DNA from: Pontibacter sp. G13
Lineage (GTDB): Bacteria > Bacteroidota > Bacteroidia > J057
NCBI RefSeq assembly: GCF_031851795.1
Contig: NZ_CP134696.1
Coordinates: 7,254,001 to 7,318,000 of the forward strand
DNA: 64,000 nucleotides
Direction of reading: 5' to 3'
The notes beneath the pieces are model-generated. The model ran no database searches. It was not told where the DNA came from and saw only the letters and a program-made list of their open reading frames with translations. How positions within the stretch are numbered: position 1 is the stretch's first letter; the number at the start of each line of letters is the position of its first letter. Of the stretch, positions 42,333 through 51,346 are shown one piece after another. The translations under genes and the position numbers were made by a program.

Positions 42333-44477
42333 ATGTCTACTACATATACTCACGATCAAATACTTACTTACGAAGTGTCTGATGGGATTGCCCTGCTGAC
42401 ACTTGATATGAAATCCCATCCCACCAATCTCATGGGATTTGATACCCTGCCCGTCATTGTGGAGGCCTTGGAGCGGGCGACCGACGATGAAGAGGTAAAA
42501 GGAATCATCATCAGATCTGCCCGAAAGGATTTTATGGCGGGAGGAGACTTGAAGGGAATGCTGGAATTGACCGATCCGAAGGAGGTGTTTGAAGGACTAT
42601 TGAAGGTTCATGCCGGATTCCGGAAAGCTGAAACCAGCGGTAAACCCCTCGTAGCATGCATCGCAGGAAATGCCTTGGGAGGCGGTTTTGAATTGGCGCT
42701 GCTTTGCCATCATCGAATTTGCGTGAATGATACCCGAATTCGGGTAGGACTGCCGGAAGTCAAACTGGGCTTGTTGCCCGGTGCAGGTGGGACCCAGCGG
42801 CTCCCTCGGCTGATAGGAATCGAGAAATCGCTGGAATACATCCTGCAAGCCAGAACCGTCCGGCCGGAAAAAGCCCTCAAAGATGGATTGGTGAGCGAGT
42901 TGGTCGATTCTCCTGATGATTTGATGCCTGCGGCCCGATCCTTCATCGAAACGCATTTGGAATCCAAGCAGCCTTGGGATGCTCCAAAATATCGGATTCC
43001 CGGAGGCAAGGTCCTTTCTCCCAAGGGAGTTCAGGTATTCGCAGCGGGCTCGGGGCTCCTACGTCAGCAAACCAAAGGCAACTATCCCAGCGCGCAGTAT
43101 GCCATGAGCTGCGTGTATGAGGGCTTGCAATTGCCCTTCGAACGCGCGACAACTGTGGAATCTCGATATTTCACCAAATCCCTTTTCACTCCCGAGGCAA
43201 GAAACATTATCCGTACGGGCTTCTTTGCTATCAATCGCGCATCCAAAGGTGCCGCTAGACCTCAGGCGATTGAACGGAAATCTTTTGGGAAAATCGGTGT
43301 GCTGGGGGCAGGAATGATGGGAGCGGGGATCGCCTATGTCGCTGCGAAAGCGGGTTTGGACGTGGTGCTCAAGGATATTTCTAAGGAGAATGCCGAAAAG
43401 GGGAAAGCCTATTCGGATAAATTGGTCCAAAAATCGATCGCTCGGAAACGCATGGATGAGGCACGAGGTGAACAACTGCTTCAACGGATTTATCCCACCG
43501 ATCGGGTTCAGGACCTTTCTGACTGCGAATGGGTGATAGAAGCGGTGTTCGAAGATCGTGAACTCAAAGCCAGAGTCACACAGGAATCAGAATCTGTGAT
43601 GGAAACGACTGCTTTTTTCGCCAGCAATACCTCCACATTGCCTATCACTGGCTTGGCGGAAGCATCCCAGCGCCCAGATCAATTTATCGGTCTGCACTTC
43701 TTTTCCCCGGTAGATAAGATGCCTCTGGTGGAGATCATCGTAGGCGAAAAAACATCTGAAGAAACGCTTGCTGCTGCAGTGGACCTCGTTGTCCAAATGC
43801 GAAAAACGCCCATCGTGGTGCAAGACAGCCGGGGATTCTTCACCTCTCGGGTCTTTGCGACCTTCGCGATGGAGGGGATCACCATGTTGTCCGAAGGGAT
43901 TCCTCCTGCCATGATCGAACATGCAGCTATCGACGCCGGCATGCCTGTCGGGCCTTTGGCGGTCTCCGACGAGGTAAGCATCGAATTGATGTACAAAATC
44001 AGGAAGCAGACGGAGGCAGATTTAGGGAGACCAGATGGAAAAACATCCACGAAGATCATCAACCAATTTGTGGAGGATTTTGGGCGACTCGGGAAGAAAT
44101 CGGGAAAAGGATTCTACGAGTATCCCGCAAAAGGTGAGAAGTTTCTCTGGCCTGAGCTAGCGAAGCACTTTCCTGTTTCGGCTGAGTGGCCACCCTATCA
44201 AGAGTTGAAAGACCGTTTTCTGACGATTATGGCGCTGGAATCTGTTCGATGCCTAGAGGAAGGTGTACTCAGGCAGGCAGAAGATGCCGACGTTGGATCA
44301 CTGCTGGCGTTTGGATATCCACCTTACACCGGCGGGGTGATTTCCTACATCGACTATGTGGGTCTGCGATCATTCGTGGTGCGTTGCCGGAGATTTGCCG
44401 ACAAATATGGAGGTCGATTTACGCCGACCCATGGCTTGATGGATGCTGCTGGTCAACGGGAACTGTTCCGGCAATAA
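42333..44477 (+). CDS. fadB: Enoyl-CoA hydratase / 3-hydroxyacyl-CoA dehydrogenase
   Basis: A 714-residue bifunctional protein from the ATG at 42333 (an in-frame codon at 42261 lies inside fadA and is not used). The N-terminal crotonase domain has [20 protein letters not shown] and [20 protein letters not shown] (about 132-151), supplying the two catalytic Glu. The dehydrogenase domain begins [20 protein letters not shown] (about 324-343, NAD motif) and has [17 protein letters not shown] (catalytic His) near 450. The C-terminal dehydrogenase repeat follows. It forms an operon with fadA and ends before a strong hairpin. Confidence 0.92.
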   Translation: MSTTYTHDQILTYEVSDGIALLTLDMKSHPTNLMGFDTLPVIVEALERATDDEEVKGIIIRSARKDFMAGGDLKGMLELTDPKEVFEGLLKVHAGFRKAETSGKPLVACIAGNALGGGFELALLCHHRICVNDTRIRVGLPEVKLGLLPGAGGTQRLPRLIGIEKSLEYILQARTVRPEKALKDGLVSELVDSPDDLMPAARSFIETHLESKQPWDAPKYRIPGGKVLSPKGVQVFAAGSGLLRQQTKGNYPSAQYAMSCVYEGLQLPFERATTVESRYFTKSLFTPEARNIIRTGFFAINRASKGAARPQAIERKSFGKIGVLGAGMMGAGIAYVAAKAGLDVVLKDISKENAEKGKAYSDKLVQKSIARKRMDEARGEQLLQRIYPTDRVQDLSDCEWVIEAVFEDRELKARVTQESESVMETTAFFASNTSTLPITGLAEASQRPDQFIGLHFFSPVDKMPLVEIIVGEKTSEETLAAAVDLVVQMRKTPIVVQDSRGFFTSRVFATFAMEGITMLSEGIPPAMIEHAAIDAGMPVGPLAVSDEVSIELMYKIRKQTEADLGRPDGKTSTKIINQFVEDFGRLGKKSGKGFYEYPAKGEKFLWPELAKHFPVSAEWPPYQELKDRFLTIMALESVRCLEEGVLRQAEDADVGSLLAFGYPPYTGGVISYIDYVGLRSFVVRCRRFADKYGGRFTPTHGLMDAAGQRELFRQ

Positions 44478-44497
44478 GGTTGAGCATGCTCAATGAG

Positions 44498-44528
44498 ATT
44501 CCCCCGGAGGTCCTTCCTTCGGGGGAAT
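44498..44528. terminator. Hairpin between convergent fadB and deacylase genes
   Basis: Arms ATTCCCCC and GGGGGAAT with an inner GGAGG/CCTTC pairing, 20 nt after the fadB stop and 7 nt before the end of the convergent gene. It can act in both directions. Confidence 0.7.
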
Positions 44529-44534
44529 GCTTGT

Positions 44535-45020
44535 TTAGGATGACTGTTGGGATTTTCGACTTCGGGCAAATGAAGCAACATGCGGTTGAACGATGGCTTC
44601 GAAATCCGCATAGGGAATCCGTACCAATTCCGAATGGGACCCAGCCATGAAGGCGATCTTTTCCCGATCTGTCAATGTGGAATCCACCCAGACAGGAATG
44701 TCATAGAGATTGCCTAATGGCGGCATAGCACCTAGTTCGCTCTCGGGAAAGAGGTCCCGAAATTCGCGTTCGCTGCATAGTTTGACTTCTTGAGTGCCGA
44801 GGGCTTCACGCACTTTGTCGAAATCCACTCTGCAAGCAGCGGGAAGAACCAGCATGGTGATCTGTCCTTCTACATCGGCAATCACGGTTTTGGCAAAAGA
44901 CCAACCCGGTACATGGGCAGCTGCAGCGGCTTTTTGGGAGGTAAAGGCCCGACTGTGGCGGATAATGTCATAGTCAATCCCGCGGTCAGCCAGCAGGGCC
45001 TTGATTTTTTGTAGTGGCAT
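44535..45020 (-). CDS. YbaK/EbsC-type aminoacyl-tRNA deacylase
   Basis: A 161-residue protein of the YbaK/ProX superfamily. The conserved Lys is in WSFAKTVIADVEG (about 41-53), followed by LVLPAACRVDFDKVREAL and the hairpin ELGAMPPLGNLYDIPVWVDS (about 95-114), which includes the usual GxxxP loop, then FMAGSHSELVRI. Relatives hydrolyse misacylated tRNA, for example Cys- or Ala-tRNA(Pro), in trans. The exact substrate is not known. It stands alone between convergent fadB and the amidohydrolase-like gene on the same strand. Confidence 0.8.
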   Translation of the reverse strand: MPLQKIKALLADRGIDYDIIRHSRAFTSQKAAAAAHVPGWSFAKTVIADVEGQITMLVLPAACRVDFDKVREALGTQEVKLCSEREFRDLFPESELGAMPPLGNLYDIPVWVDSTLTDREKIAFMAGSHSELVRIPYADFEAIVQPHVASFARSRKSQQSS

Positions 45021-45126
45021 AGTCGCGTGTTAGGGATATGGGAAACACATTTGATTGGATAGAGGTAACCCGAAAATCACGCGATAGTTTTTGGGCTGGA
45101 TTTTCCGAAATTCTTGCGAAATACAA

Positions 45127-45159
45127 CACAGCCCATTCCGTCTATTGGAATGGGCTGTG
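45127..45159 (-). terminator. Intrinsic terminator after the amidohydrolase-like gene
   Basis: A 13-bp perfect stem, arms CACAGCCCATTCC and GGAATGGGCTGTG, with a 7-nt loop, 29 nt downstream of the - strand stop at 45188. Confidence 0.8.
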
Positions 45160-45187
45160 CTGTTTTGAGGCCAATCAAGCGGCTGAG

Positions 45188-46474
45188 TTACTCGACCAGT
45201 TTTCCTTGATCTACGACGATGACTCCACCTTGAACGACGTATTGTACGTTTTGGAGAGCGCTGATTTCTTCCCAAGGCGCTCCTTTGACGATGAGGAGAT
45301 CCGCCAAATAGCGTGGTTTGATCAGGCCAAGGTGATGGTCTGACTTGAGGTATCGAGCAGCGGTGGTGGTCGCTGATTGCAGAATCTCAGGGGCTGGCAT
45401 CCCGATTCGCTCAAGTTCGAGCATTTCCTCGATCAGGCTGCTCCCAAATGCGCCACCGGTTTTGGCTCCTGCACCGATGCCCAACTGTACTGAATCTCGA
45501 TACAGAATCTCCGCGTTTTCGAGCCGCTGAGGATCAGTTGGATGATTTTTTAGGGCAGGAATGTACAGTACATCGGATGCCTTGAGCTGAGAAAGCGTGA
45601 GACTGTCCAGCTCCGCATCTGTTCCATATTCGATCATATTGGCACCAGCGCCGATCGCAGCCTGAATCTCTTCATTGCTTTCCGTGAGTACGGACACCCA
45701 TAGGCTCCGGTCGTTTGCTGCTTTTACCAAGGCATTCAGCGTTTCCGCCGCAATCCGTGGGTGCTCCCCCTTGCCTTCGTAATAGCTGATCCTGATCCCG
45801 TTGACACGATTGTCGGCCATCCATTGTACTTGCTCAATGCCTTCTTGGGTAGAGGAAATCTGTCTGGTGGCCTGCTCGGTTAGATAATCATCGCCCTGAA
45901 ACAAGACCGCTGGATACCCCTCGGGAGCTGTGAGGGTAGGGCCTGCCACAAAGAGCCGAGGGCCTTGGAATTCCTTGTCTTGAAGTTGCTTTCTCAGTAG
46001 CAGAATATTGTCAATGGCATCTCCGACACTGCGAATGGAGGTGACGCCTGCCAGTTGATAGTCTTTGCGGGTGCTGGGGTGCTGCTTGATCAGGTCGAGC
46101 GTTTGGGAAAAGGCGCCTTCTTGCTGTTGGGCGACATCCAAGCTGTAAAAGCCACATTGCATGTCCACCAACCCCGGCATGAGGGAGAGATCCGTCCCGT
46201 CCACGATCCGGAAATCAGCCGGAATCTCACAGTCGGTCCCTACACACTGGATTTCGTCCTTGCGAATGATCACAGTCTGGTCCTGAAGCACGGTCCCATC
46301 TCCCACAAACACATCGATGTTTTTGAACGCGACGCCTTCGTAGTCAGGCTCTTCGTATTTGTACAGGCCAGAATTCATGAGGGTGAACATGACCGCTGCC
46401 GAGATGGACGAAAAGGCGATCACGCTGATGAGGAATATGCGGAAGTATTTACTGCGTGGGGAGGCGTTTGCCAT
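45188..46474 (-). CDS. Amidohydrolase-fold membrane-anchored protein lacking metal ligands
   Basis: A 428-residue protein with an N-terminal membrane anchor (about residues 11-33), so the body should be periplasmic. The fold is that of imidazolonepropionase-like amidohydrolases: VDGTDLSLMPGLVD leads to the first metal site, but the expected HxH is QCG (Gln106, Gly108). The next expected His positions read SVLTESNEEIQAAIGAGANM and IEYGTD instead of 'vHa..' and 'IEHG', and the usual GTDAG loop is GAKTGG. All metal-binding positions I can locate are thus replaced, while length and scaffold are kept, suggesting a pseudoenzyme with a binding or structural role. It is followed by a terminator and is not obviously in an operon. 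Confidence 0.75.
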   Translation of the reverse strand: MANASPRSKYFRIFLISVIAFSSISAAVMFTLMNSGLYKYEEPDYEGVAFKNIDVFVGDGTVLQDQTVIIRKDEIQCVGTDCEIPADFRIVDGTDLSLMPGLVDMQCGFYSLDVAQQQEGAFSQTLDLIKQHPSTRKDYQLAGVTSIRSVGDAIDNILLLRKQLQDKEFQGPRLFVAGPTLTAPEGYPAVLFQGDDYLTEQATRQISSTQEGIEQVQWMADNRVNGIRISYYEGKGEHPRIAAETLNALVKAANDRSLWVSVLTESNEEIQAAIGAGANMIEYGTDAELDSLTLSQLKASDVLYIPALKNHPTDPQRLENAEILYRDSVQLGIGAGAKTGGAFGSSLIEEMLELERIGMPAPEILQSATTTAARYLKSDHHLGLIKPRYLADLLIVKGAPWEEISALQNVQYVVQGGVIVVDQGKLVE

Positions 46475-46618
46475 GGATTTTGAACGTTTTGATAGATGCA
46501 GGGGTATTCATCCCCAAAGTGAAGGCTTCATGACCTTCGATGCAAAAATCGGGAACAACTCAGGGGTATGCAACCCTCAAGCTATTCCCGATTTAAGAGA
46601 TTTCGAAAAATGTGTGAA

Positions 46619-47428
46619 TTACTCCTCGTCTTCGATCATCATCGCGTCGGCGATCCCCATGCTGGAGAATCCTCCGTCGTGGAAGAGATTCTGCATGGTC
46701 ACCTTGCGGGTGTAGTCGGAGAATAGGGACAAGCAGTAATCTGCGCAATCATCCGCAGTAGCGTTGCCCAATGGAGACATTTTCGCGCCGTAGTCCAACA
46801 TCTTCTGGAATCCTTTGATACCCTGACCAGCAGTGGTGGGGGTAGGGGATTGGGAGATGGTGTTGATACGGACGTTTTTCTTGTTTCCGTAGTGGTATCC
46901 AAAGCTACGAGCGATAGATTCGAGGAGCGCTTTCGCCTCGGCCATGTCGCTGTACTTGGAGAAGGTCCGCTGTGCAGCGATGTAGCTCAATGCCACGATG
47001 GAGCCCCATTCGTTCATCAAATCACGCTGATACAGAGATTGCAGGATTTTGTGGAACGAGATGGCGGATACATCATATCCTTTGTTCAACCAGTCGTAGT
47101 TGAGGTTGGTATATTCGCGCTTCTTGCGGACGTTGACGGACATTCCGATAGCGTGGAGGACAAAGTCCACCTTGCCGAATTGTTCTTCAGCAGCGTCAAG
47201 AAGTTTTCCAATGTCTTCGAGAGAGGTCGCATCAGCAGGAACGACTTGGGCGTTCGTCTTTTCTGCGAGCTCGTTGATTTTGCCCATGCGCAATGCAACA
47301 GGAGCGTTGGTCAGGAGGATCTCGGCTCCTTCGGCATGTGCCTTTTCCGCTACTTTCCAAGCAATGGACATTTCGTCCAGAGCCCCGAAAATAATGCCTT
47401 TTTTGCCTTCCAGAAGTTGATGTGCCAT
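46619..47428 (-). CDS. fabI: Enoyl-[acyl-carrier-protein] reductase FabI
   Basis: A 269-residue reductase. The N-terminal GKKGIIFGALDEMSIAWKVA gives the FabI-type nucleotide-binding loop, FVLHAIGMSV (about 90-99) the cofactor strand, and YSDMAEAKA (about 158-166) the catalytic Tyr-x6-Lys. INTISQSPTPTTAGQGIKGF (about 188-207) covers the substrate-binding loop. It reduces trans-2-enoyl-ACP with NADH in the last step of each fatty-acid elongation cycle. The C-terminus ends in an acidic MMIEDEE. It is a stand-alone gene transcribed away from the glycosyltransferase gene at 47584. Confidence 0.93.
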   Translation of the reverse strand: MAHQLLEGKKGIIFGALDEMSIAWKVAEKAHAEGAEILLTNAPVALRMGKINELAEKTNAQVVPADATSLEDIGKLLDAAEEQFGKVDFVLHAIGMSVNVRKKREYTNLNYDWLNKGYDVSAISFHKILQSLYQRDLMNEWGSIVALSYIAAQRTFSKYSDMAEAKALLESIARSFGYHYGNKKNVRINTISQSPTPTTAGQGIKGFQKMLDYGAKMSPLGNATADDCADYCLSLFSDYTRKVTMQNLFHDGGFSSMGIADAMMIEDEE

Positions 47429-47583
47429 AATGGAACTAGTCTATTTGGCCGTCCAAGTACGAAAGTTTTTCGATTCTACGCAACATTTACCCGCGAACAC
47501 CTCCAAAAGCACCGGAGAATTTTTGAACTTGGAAAATGATTTAATTTATTTGCTCAGTTTTTGAAATATCAGGGACCCGCTGC

Positions 47584-48381
47584 ATGTCGAATAAAATTGT
47601 CATCGTACCTACGTACAACGAGAAGGAGAATATTGAGCTTCTGATCCACAAGGTCATGGAGGTGTTGCCTGATACCCACATGCTCATTGTTGAGGATAGC
47701 TCACCAGACGGGACTGCCGACATTGTGCGGAGACTCATGGATCAGAATTATTCCGGGAGGCTTCACATGGAGGAACGCCAAGGAAAATTGGGACTCGGTA
47801 CCGCCTATGTGCATGGGTTCAAATGGGCGCTAGAACGGGGATATGACTATATCTTCGAGATGGACGCCGACTTTTCCCACAACCCCAAAGCCTTACCGTC
47901 GCTCTTGCGACCTTGTGAGGAAGAGGGATTTGACATGACCATCGGCTCCCGATACGTCAATGGAGTCAATGTCGTCAACTGGCCGATGGGAAGGGTGCTG
48001 ATGAGCTACTACGCCAGTGCCTATGTCCGTTTCATCACCGGGATGACTATCCGGGATGCCACAGCAGGTTTCAAGTGCTACACACGACCTGTGTTGGAAA
48101 CCATCCTCGCCGAACCCGTGAAATTCGTGGGATACGCCTTCCAGATCGAGATGAAATTCCGCACTTGGAAATATGGATTCAAGATCAAGGAAGTGCCGAT
48201 CATCTTCCGCGACCGGACACAAGGAGAGTCCAAGATGTCCTCCAAAATCTTCAAAGAAGCCGTTTTTGGCGTGATTTCTATGAAGATCTCCTCGTGGTTC
48301 CGCAAATGGAATCGCCCTGAGGGCCTGCCAGCGTCCACGGAAAAGACCCAATCGCTCGATCCGAGCCTTGATCAAGGTTGA
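47584..48381 (+). CDS. Polyprenol-phosphate sugar transferase (DPM1-like, GT2)
   Basis: A 265-residue family 2 glycosyltransferase. It opens IVIVPTYNEKENIELLI; the nucleotide-sugar and metal residues are in LIVEDSSPDGTADIV (about 34-48) and FEMDADFSHNP (DAD, about 92-94). GFKCYTRPVLETI and VPIIFRDRTQGESKMSSKI (about 200-218) are typical of dolichyl/polyprenyl-phosphate mannose synthases. It lacks the C-terminal membrane helices of long DPM forms, so it is probably a soluble or peripheral enzyme that loads a sugar onto undecaprenyl phosphate. The sugar donor is not certain. Ends at a terminator hairpin. Confidence 0.88.
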   Translation: MSNKIVIVPTYNEKENIELLIHKVMEVLPDTHMLIVEDSSPDGTADIVRRLMDQNYSGRLHMEERQGKLGLGTAYVHGFKWALERGYDYIFEMDADFSHNPKALPSLLRPCEEEGFDMTIGSRYVNGVNVVNWPMGRVLMSYYASAYVRFITGMTIRDATAGFKCYTRPVLETILAEPVKFVGYAFQIEMKFRTWKYGFKIKEVPIIFRDRTQGESKMSSKIFKEAVFGVISMKISSWFRKWNRPEGLPASTEKTQSLDPSLDQG

Positions 48382-48403
48382 GGATTCAGAGGAAAAATCA
48401 TAC

Positions 48404-48439
48404 AAAAGGGACCTGCTCATTCATGGAGGAGGTCCCTTT
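48404..48439 (+). terminator. Intrinsic terminator of the sugar transferase gene
   Basis: Arms AAAGGGACCT and AGGTCCCTTT enclose a 15-nt loop, followed by a T-rich stretch, 23 nt after the stop codon. Confidence 0.8.
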
Positions 48440-48460
48440 CATTTTGGAGAGGCTGGGGAC

Positions 48461-48625
48461 TAGGGCGTGCCCCAGCGTGTCTGATCCTTTGGCCGCGCTT
48501 GGCTTGAATGACGCTGGGTCTGGCCCTTACAGGCTCGCTGAACGCTCGGTCCCTCCGCGAGCTCCGGGACTTCGGCCGCGCCTCACCTTTCAGGCCCATC
48601 ACGCCGCACCTGCCAGCCGCACTAT
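48461..48625 (+). repeat. GC-rich dispersed intergenic element, copy 4
   Basis: Begins TAGGGCGTGCCCCAGCG, contains GCTCGCTGAACGCTCGGTCC and CTTCGGCCGCGCCTCACC, and ends CACGCCGCACCTGCCAGCCG followed by CACTATG. The end, read backwards, shares GTGCGG..GG..GGTGCGGCGT with copies 1 and 5. It fills the gap between the convergent sugar transferase and ATP-grasp genes. Confidence 0.7.
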
Positions 48626-48638
48626 GATTGAATGAGCA

Positions 48639-49706
48639 TCACGAGGACAGTTTAGCAAGCTTCTTTTGCCGGAAATGTCCCAAGATGCCGGACAAGCCTT
48701 CGCGAAAACTCATGGCGTCAACTTCTGCTTGTCGATTGGCCTTGGCGATCGAATAGATGGTATTCCATTGCCTGAACAGTTCTCTGTACGCCTTCCAGAT
48801 GGAGTATCCCGGCTGATAAATGTGGGTAGGCTCGGCCTTTACACCATTGATTTCGAGGATCTTGAAACGCTCGCCTCGTTTGAGATGATCGAGACTCTGG
48901 CATTTGATGTCGTATCTCCCGAAATAGATCCCATCCAAATCCGAGGTGATTTGATCAAAGGTCTGCCGCAGGGATTCGTCGATCTGATCATGGCCATTCA
49001 GGAAGATGGTGCCGCGGGCATGATTGCCGATCTGTTCCAGGATGAAGGTTTCGCCTTCTTCAAGCACGCGATTCCACTCGTCCTGCCATTTTGCATGAAG
49101 GGATTGGCCTTTTAGCAGGGCGCGAGGATCGTTGAGCACCAGCGATTCCAAGGTCTGTTGCCCGTCTCCCTGGACTTGAAGCATCTGCTTGAGTGTGAGG
49201 GAACTCACCGTGCCTGTCACTTCCCCCGGAAATCGGTAATACAAGACGGATACTTCTTCTGGATATCCGATGAATTCCTGCAAAACCAGATCGGCGTGAA
49301 GCGTTTGGAGATATCCCGCCAGTTGAGCTTCATGCCTGATTTTCTCCACGAGAAATCCCCGTTCCCCCAGATTGGGCTTGAGAATGACCGGAAATGAAAG
49401 GTCTGCCTGGTTCATTATCTCCATGATTTCTTCCGCCGAGGTGCCTGCCTGAATGAATCGGGTTGTTGGGAGATAGGCACCCGGGATCTTGTCCAAGATG
49501 TCTATCTTGGTGTCTGCAAAAAGTCCCCCAAATGGAATCCCCGGATTGGTATAGGCGAAGAACAAGAAGTTTCGCGCCCGGATCGAAAGCCATAGCCAGT
49601 ACAGGTACACGGGGGCATAGACAAGATGCATGGGCCAAAACTCCCAGTTGAGCCATTTGAAGGCCCAAGTGCGGAGCTTTTGTGTTGGGGAGGCCGAGGA
49701 GTTCAT
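48639..49706 (-). CDS. ATP-grasp protein with N-terminal membrane segment
   Basis: A 355-residue protein. Residues about 26-50 (MHLVYAPVYLYWLWLSIRAR) form a hydrophobic segment near the membrane. The ATP-grasp core follows: FPVILKPNLGERGFLVEKI (about 104-122, phosphate and Lys), VLQEFIGYPEEVSVLYYRF (about 140-158), and the metal-binding FKILEINGVKAEPTHIYQPG (about 281-300). It is of the D-alanine-D-alanine-ligase type, so it likely ligates a carboxylate to an amine with ATP, but the substrate is unknown. The gene is 10 nt downstream of the DinB-like gene on the same strand, so the two are probably co-transcribed. Confidence 0.75.
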   Translation of the reverse strand: MNSSASPTQKLRTWAFKWLNWEFWPMHLVYAPVYLYWLWLSIRARNFLFFAYTNPGIPFGGLFADTKIDILDKIPGAYLPTTRFIQAGTSAEEIMEIMNQADLSFPVILKPNLGERGFLVEKIRHEAQLAGYLQTLHADLVLQEFIGYPEEVSVLYYRFPGEVTGTVSSLTLKQMLQVQGDGQQTLESLVLNDPRALLKGQSLHAKWQDEWNRVLEEGETFILEQIGNHARGTIFLNGHDQIDESLRQTFDQITSDLDGIYFGRYDIKCQSLDHLKRGERFKILEINGVKAEPTHIYQPGYSIWKAYRELFRQWNTIYSIAKANRQAEVDAMSFREGLSGILGHFRQKKLAKLSS

Positions 49707-49716
49707 AATCGGGAGG

Positions 49717-50226
49717 TTAGGAGGATTGGTATCTGAGCGTGGAGGGAGCTAGGCCGAACTCAGTTGGGAGCGAGATCTGGGGATCGACGAATTTCAATCC
49801 GATTCGGATCATGGCCATGTGATGGATGGCATGTTCGATGTTGTAGATGAGTTCTCTCTCCAACGTGGTAGGAACCCGATGCGGGGCCAAGTGATTGTCA
49901 TAGGCACATTCCAGAATCAACTCCTTGGCGCAGGGATTGCTTTTCAGCCATTCATTGATGTGTGCGATGGCCTGGGCGGCGGCTCGGGGAGATTGCTCAA
50001 TCCGGGTGTCGCGTTTTCTCTGCTCGTAGTTGATGATTCCGGAGGAGTATTGCTGGGACAGGCATTGGAAGAATTCGATGACGTGTCGGGTGTGTTTGCC
50101 GATGCTGGATTGGTTGAAGATGTCGAGGGGTTTTCGATAGTCCTCTGCGGACAAATCTTGCAGGACGAGTTGAAGGGAGTTTAAGGTATGGATGGTGACA
50201 TGTGAGAGGGAAGAAGGGGACTTCAT
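49717..50226 (-). CDS. DinB-family four-helix protein
   Basis: A 169-residue helical protein. His residues that would form the DinB metal site are seen in SIGKHTRHVIEF (about 41-52) and YNIEHAIHHMAMIRIGLKFV (about 129-148); the third ligand pattern HxxxH is kept. DinB-superfamily proteins bind a divalent metal; some transfer thiol groups, others have no known reaction. It precedes the ATP-grasp gene by 10 nt. No function beyond the family is assigned. Confidence 0.7.
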   Translation of the reverse strand: MKSPSSLSHVTIHTLNSLQLVLQDLSAEDYRKPLDIFNQSSIGKHTRHVIEFFQCLSQQYSSGIINYEQRKRDTRIEQSPRAAAQAIAHINEWLKSNPCAKELILECAYDNHLAPHRVPTTLERELIYNIEHAIHHMAMIRIGLKFVDPQISLPTEFGLAPSTLRYQSS

Positions 50227-50440
50227 GCTAGGTTAGGTATAAGGTTTCGGATAGAACAAAGTACCCATCTTGTGGAAGGACGACCGTAAGCTGCGCGACA
50301 TCCGGCAAGAAATGGCTTGTCAGATCCGTAAAACAGAAATGTATCTGAATTTGGAATATCGCCAATTGTGGGCAGTATTCCTATTGGTGGAGGAGGAGAT
50401 AGGGGGCTGTATGGACTTCCGGTAGGGATGTTGACTGAAT
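50227..50440. other. Non-coding upstream region of the dinB-like gene
   Basis: About 210 nt between the DinB-like start and the GC-rich element at 50441. It presumably holds that gene's promoter. No gene or clear motif was recognised. Confidence 0.3.
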
Positions 50441-50607
50441 GTGCGGATGACCTGTGCGGCGTAAGGGATGGGAATGGTGCGACCTCAGGAGCAGTCCGGA
50501 GCCTTCAGCGGAGGACGGAGCGCCAGCGACCCATGGATCAGCCCGGTCCGGCGTCTGATTGCCCGAGGAGGAACAATCTAGCCGAGCACGCCGGCATACG
50601 CCCAAAA
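50441..50607 (-). repeat. GC-rich dispersed intergenic element, copy 5
   Basis: On the + strand begins GTGCGGATGACCTGTGCGGC, then GTAAGG, contains CAGCCCGGTCCGGCGTCTGA and ends GCCGGCATACGCCCAAAA. Inverted relative to copies 1, 2 and 4. The start matches the reverse of the ends of copies 1 and 4. Confidence 0.7.
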
Positions 50608-50668
50608 GCTCCCAGAAGCCCCCTAGGGACTTTGGAGTCATGAATAGAAGGCGGCCTATAAAAACGAC

Positions 50669-50700
50669 AAGCCAGTGATCGAGTGTGCGATCACTGGCTT
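50669..50700. terminator. Orphan perfect hairpin
   Basis: Perfect 13-bp arms AAGCCAGTGATCG and CGATCACTGGCTT around 6 nt, with A residues before it (AAAACGAC). No gene ends nearby on either strand, so it may be the end of a non-coding transcript or of a decayed gene. Confidence 0.45.
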
Positions 50701-51346
50701 GCATATTCCCCAAAGATAGGTTCAAGGGAGCAACCTATCTAGCCTGCCCGGGTCTAGGCGAGGCATCGCTCTTTTCGTGAGCATGTCTTCTGACCGGACT
50801 TGGGTCTTCCTCTAGGTCCCGTGCGCGTCCGGGCGCCGGTTGTACGGCTGGAGCGGAGGCTGAGATACTGAGCGGGCTGCTGGCTTGAGTCGCATTCAAG
50901 TAGTTCATAGGAAAAAATTGAACAGATTCCGAACATCAGACATGGCAGCGAGCAGGAGAGAGGCGAGTACTTCGGGGGTAGGATATTACGGCCGTAGCCA
51001 ATAATATATCCAATATATGAAAATATGGTGAATATTCTCATCCCCAGCCGAACGAGCGTTTCTTCCTGACGGCCAAGTCCTTCGTTCATACCCCGTTGGG
51101 TAAATGTACACAACTAGTACGAGCCTTGCCGAAATCCTCCCTCAGATCGTTCAAAGTTCATGCCTCCTAGCGAGAATGTTGCATGAACCTCTAGGATGCG
51201 CAAATGGTCATCGTAAGGTTTGGTCAGGATTGGGAAGTAGGCAGTTGAAAAGTATTCAATCATCTCGCAAAACGCTTATCTTGTTCAAACCGATTCAATA
51301 GCGGCTGGTTGGCTCGCCTTATCCTTGAATTCTATCATTCACCCCT
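50701..51346. other. Long region without a recognisable gene
   Basis: About 645 nt. An open frame on the - strand (50754-51113) has an irregular, Arg/Ser-rich composition with no signal peptide or motif and is not accepted. Parts are A/T-rich, such as GAAAATATGGTGAATATTCT near 51017. Nothing else is recognised; the last portion should carry the promoter of the DUF2071 gene. Confidence 0.35.

Noticed and set aside
45038-45343. A 101-residue + strand open frame near the end of the amidohydrolase-like gene
   Set aside because: It runs through the terminator hairpin and antisense to a well-supported gene; no protein features.
50754-51113. A 119-residue - strand open frame in the long intergenic region
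   Set aside because: Composition is irregular, rich in Arg, Ser and Cys, with no recognisable domain; likely chance.
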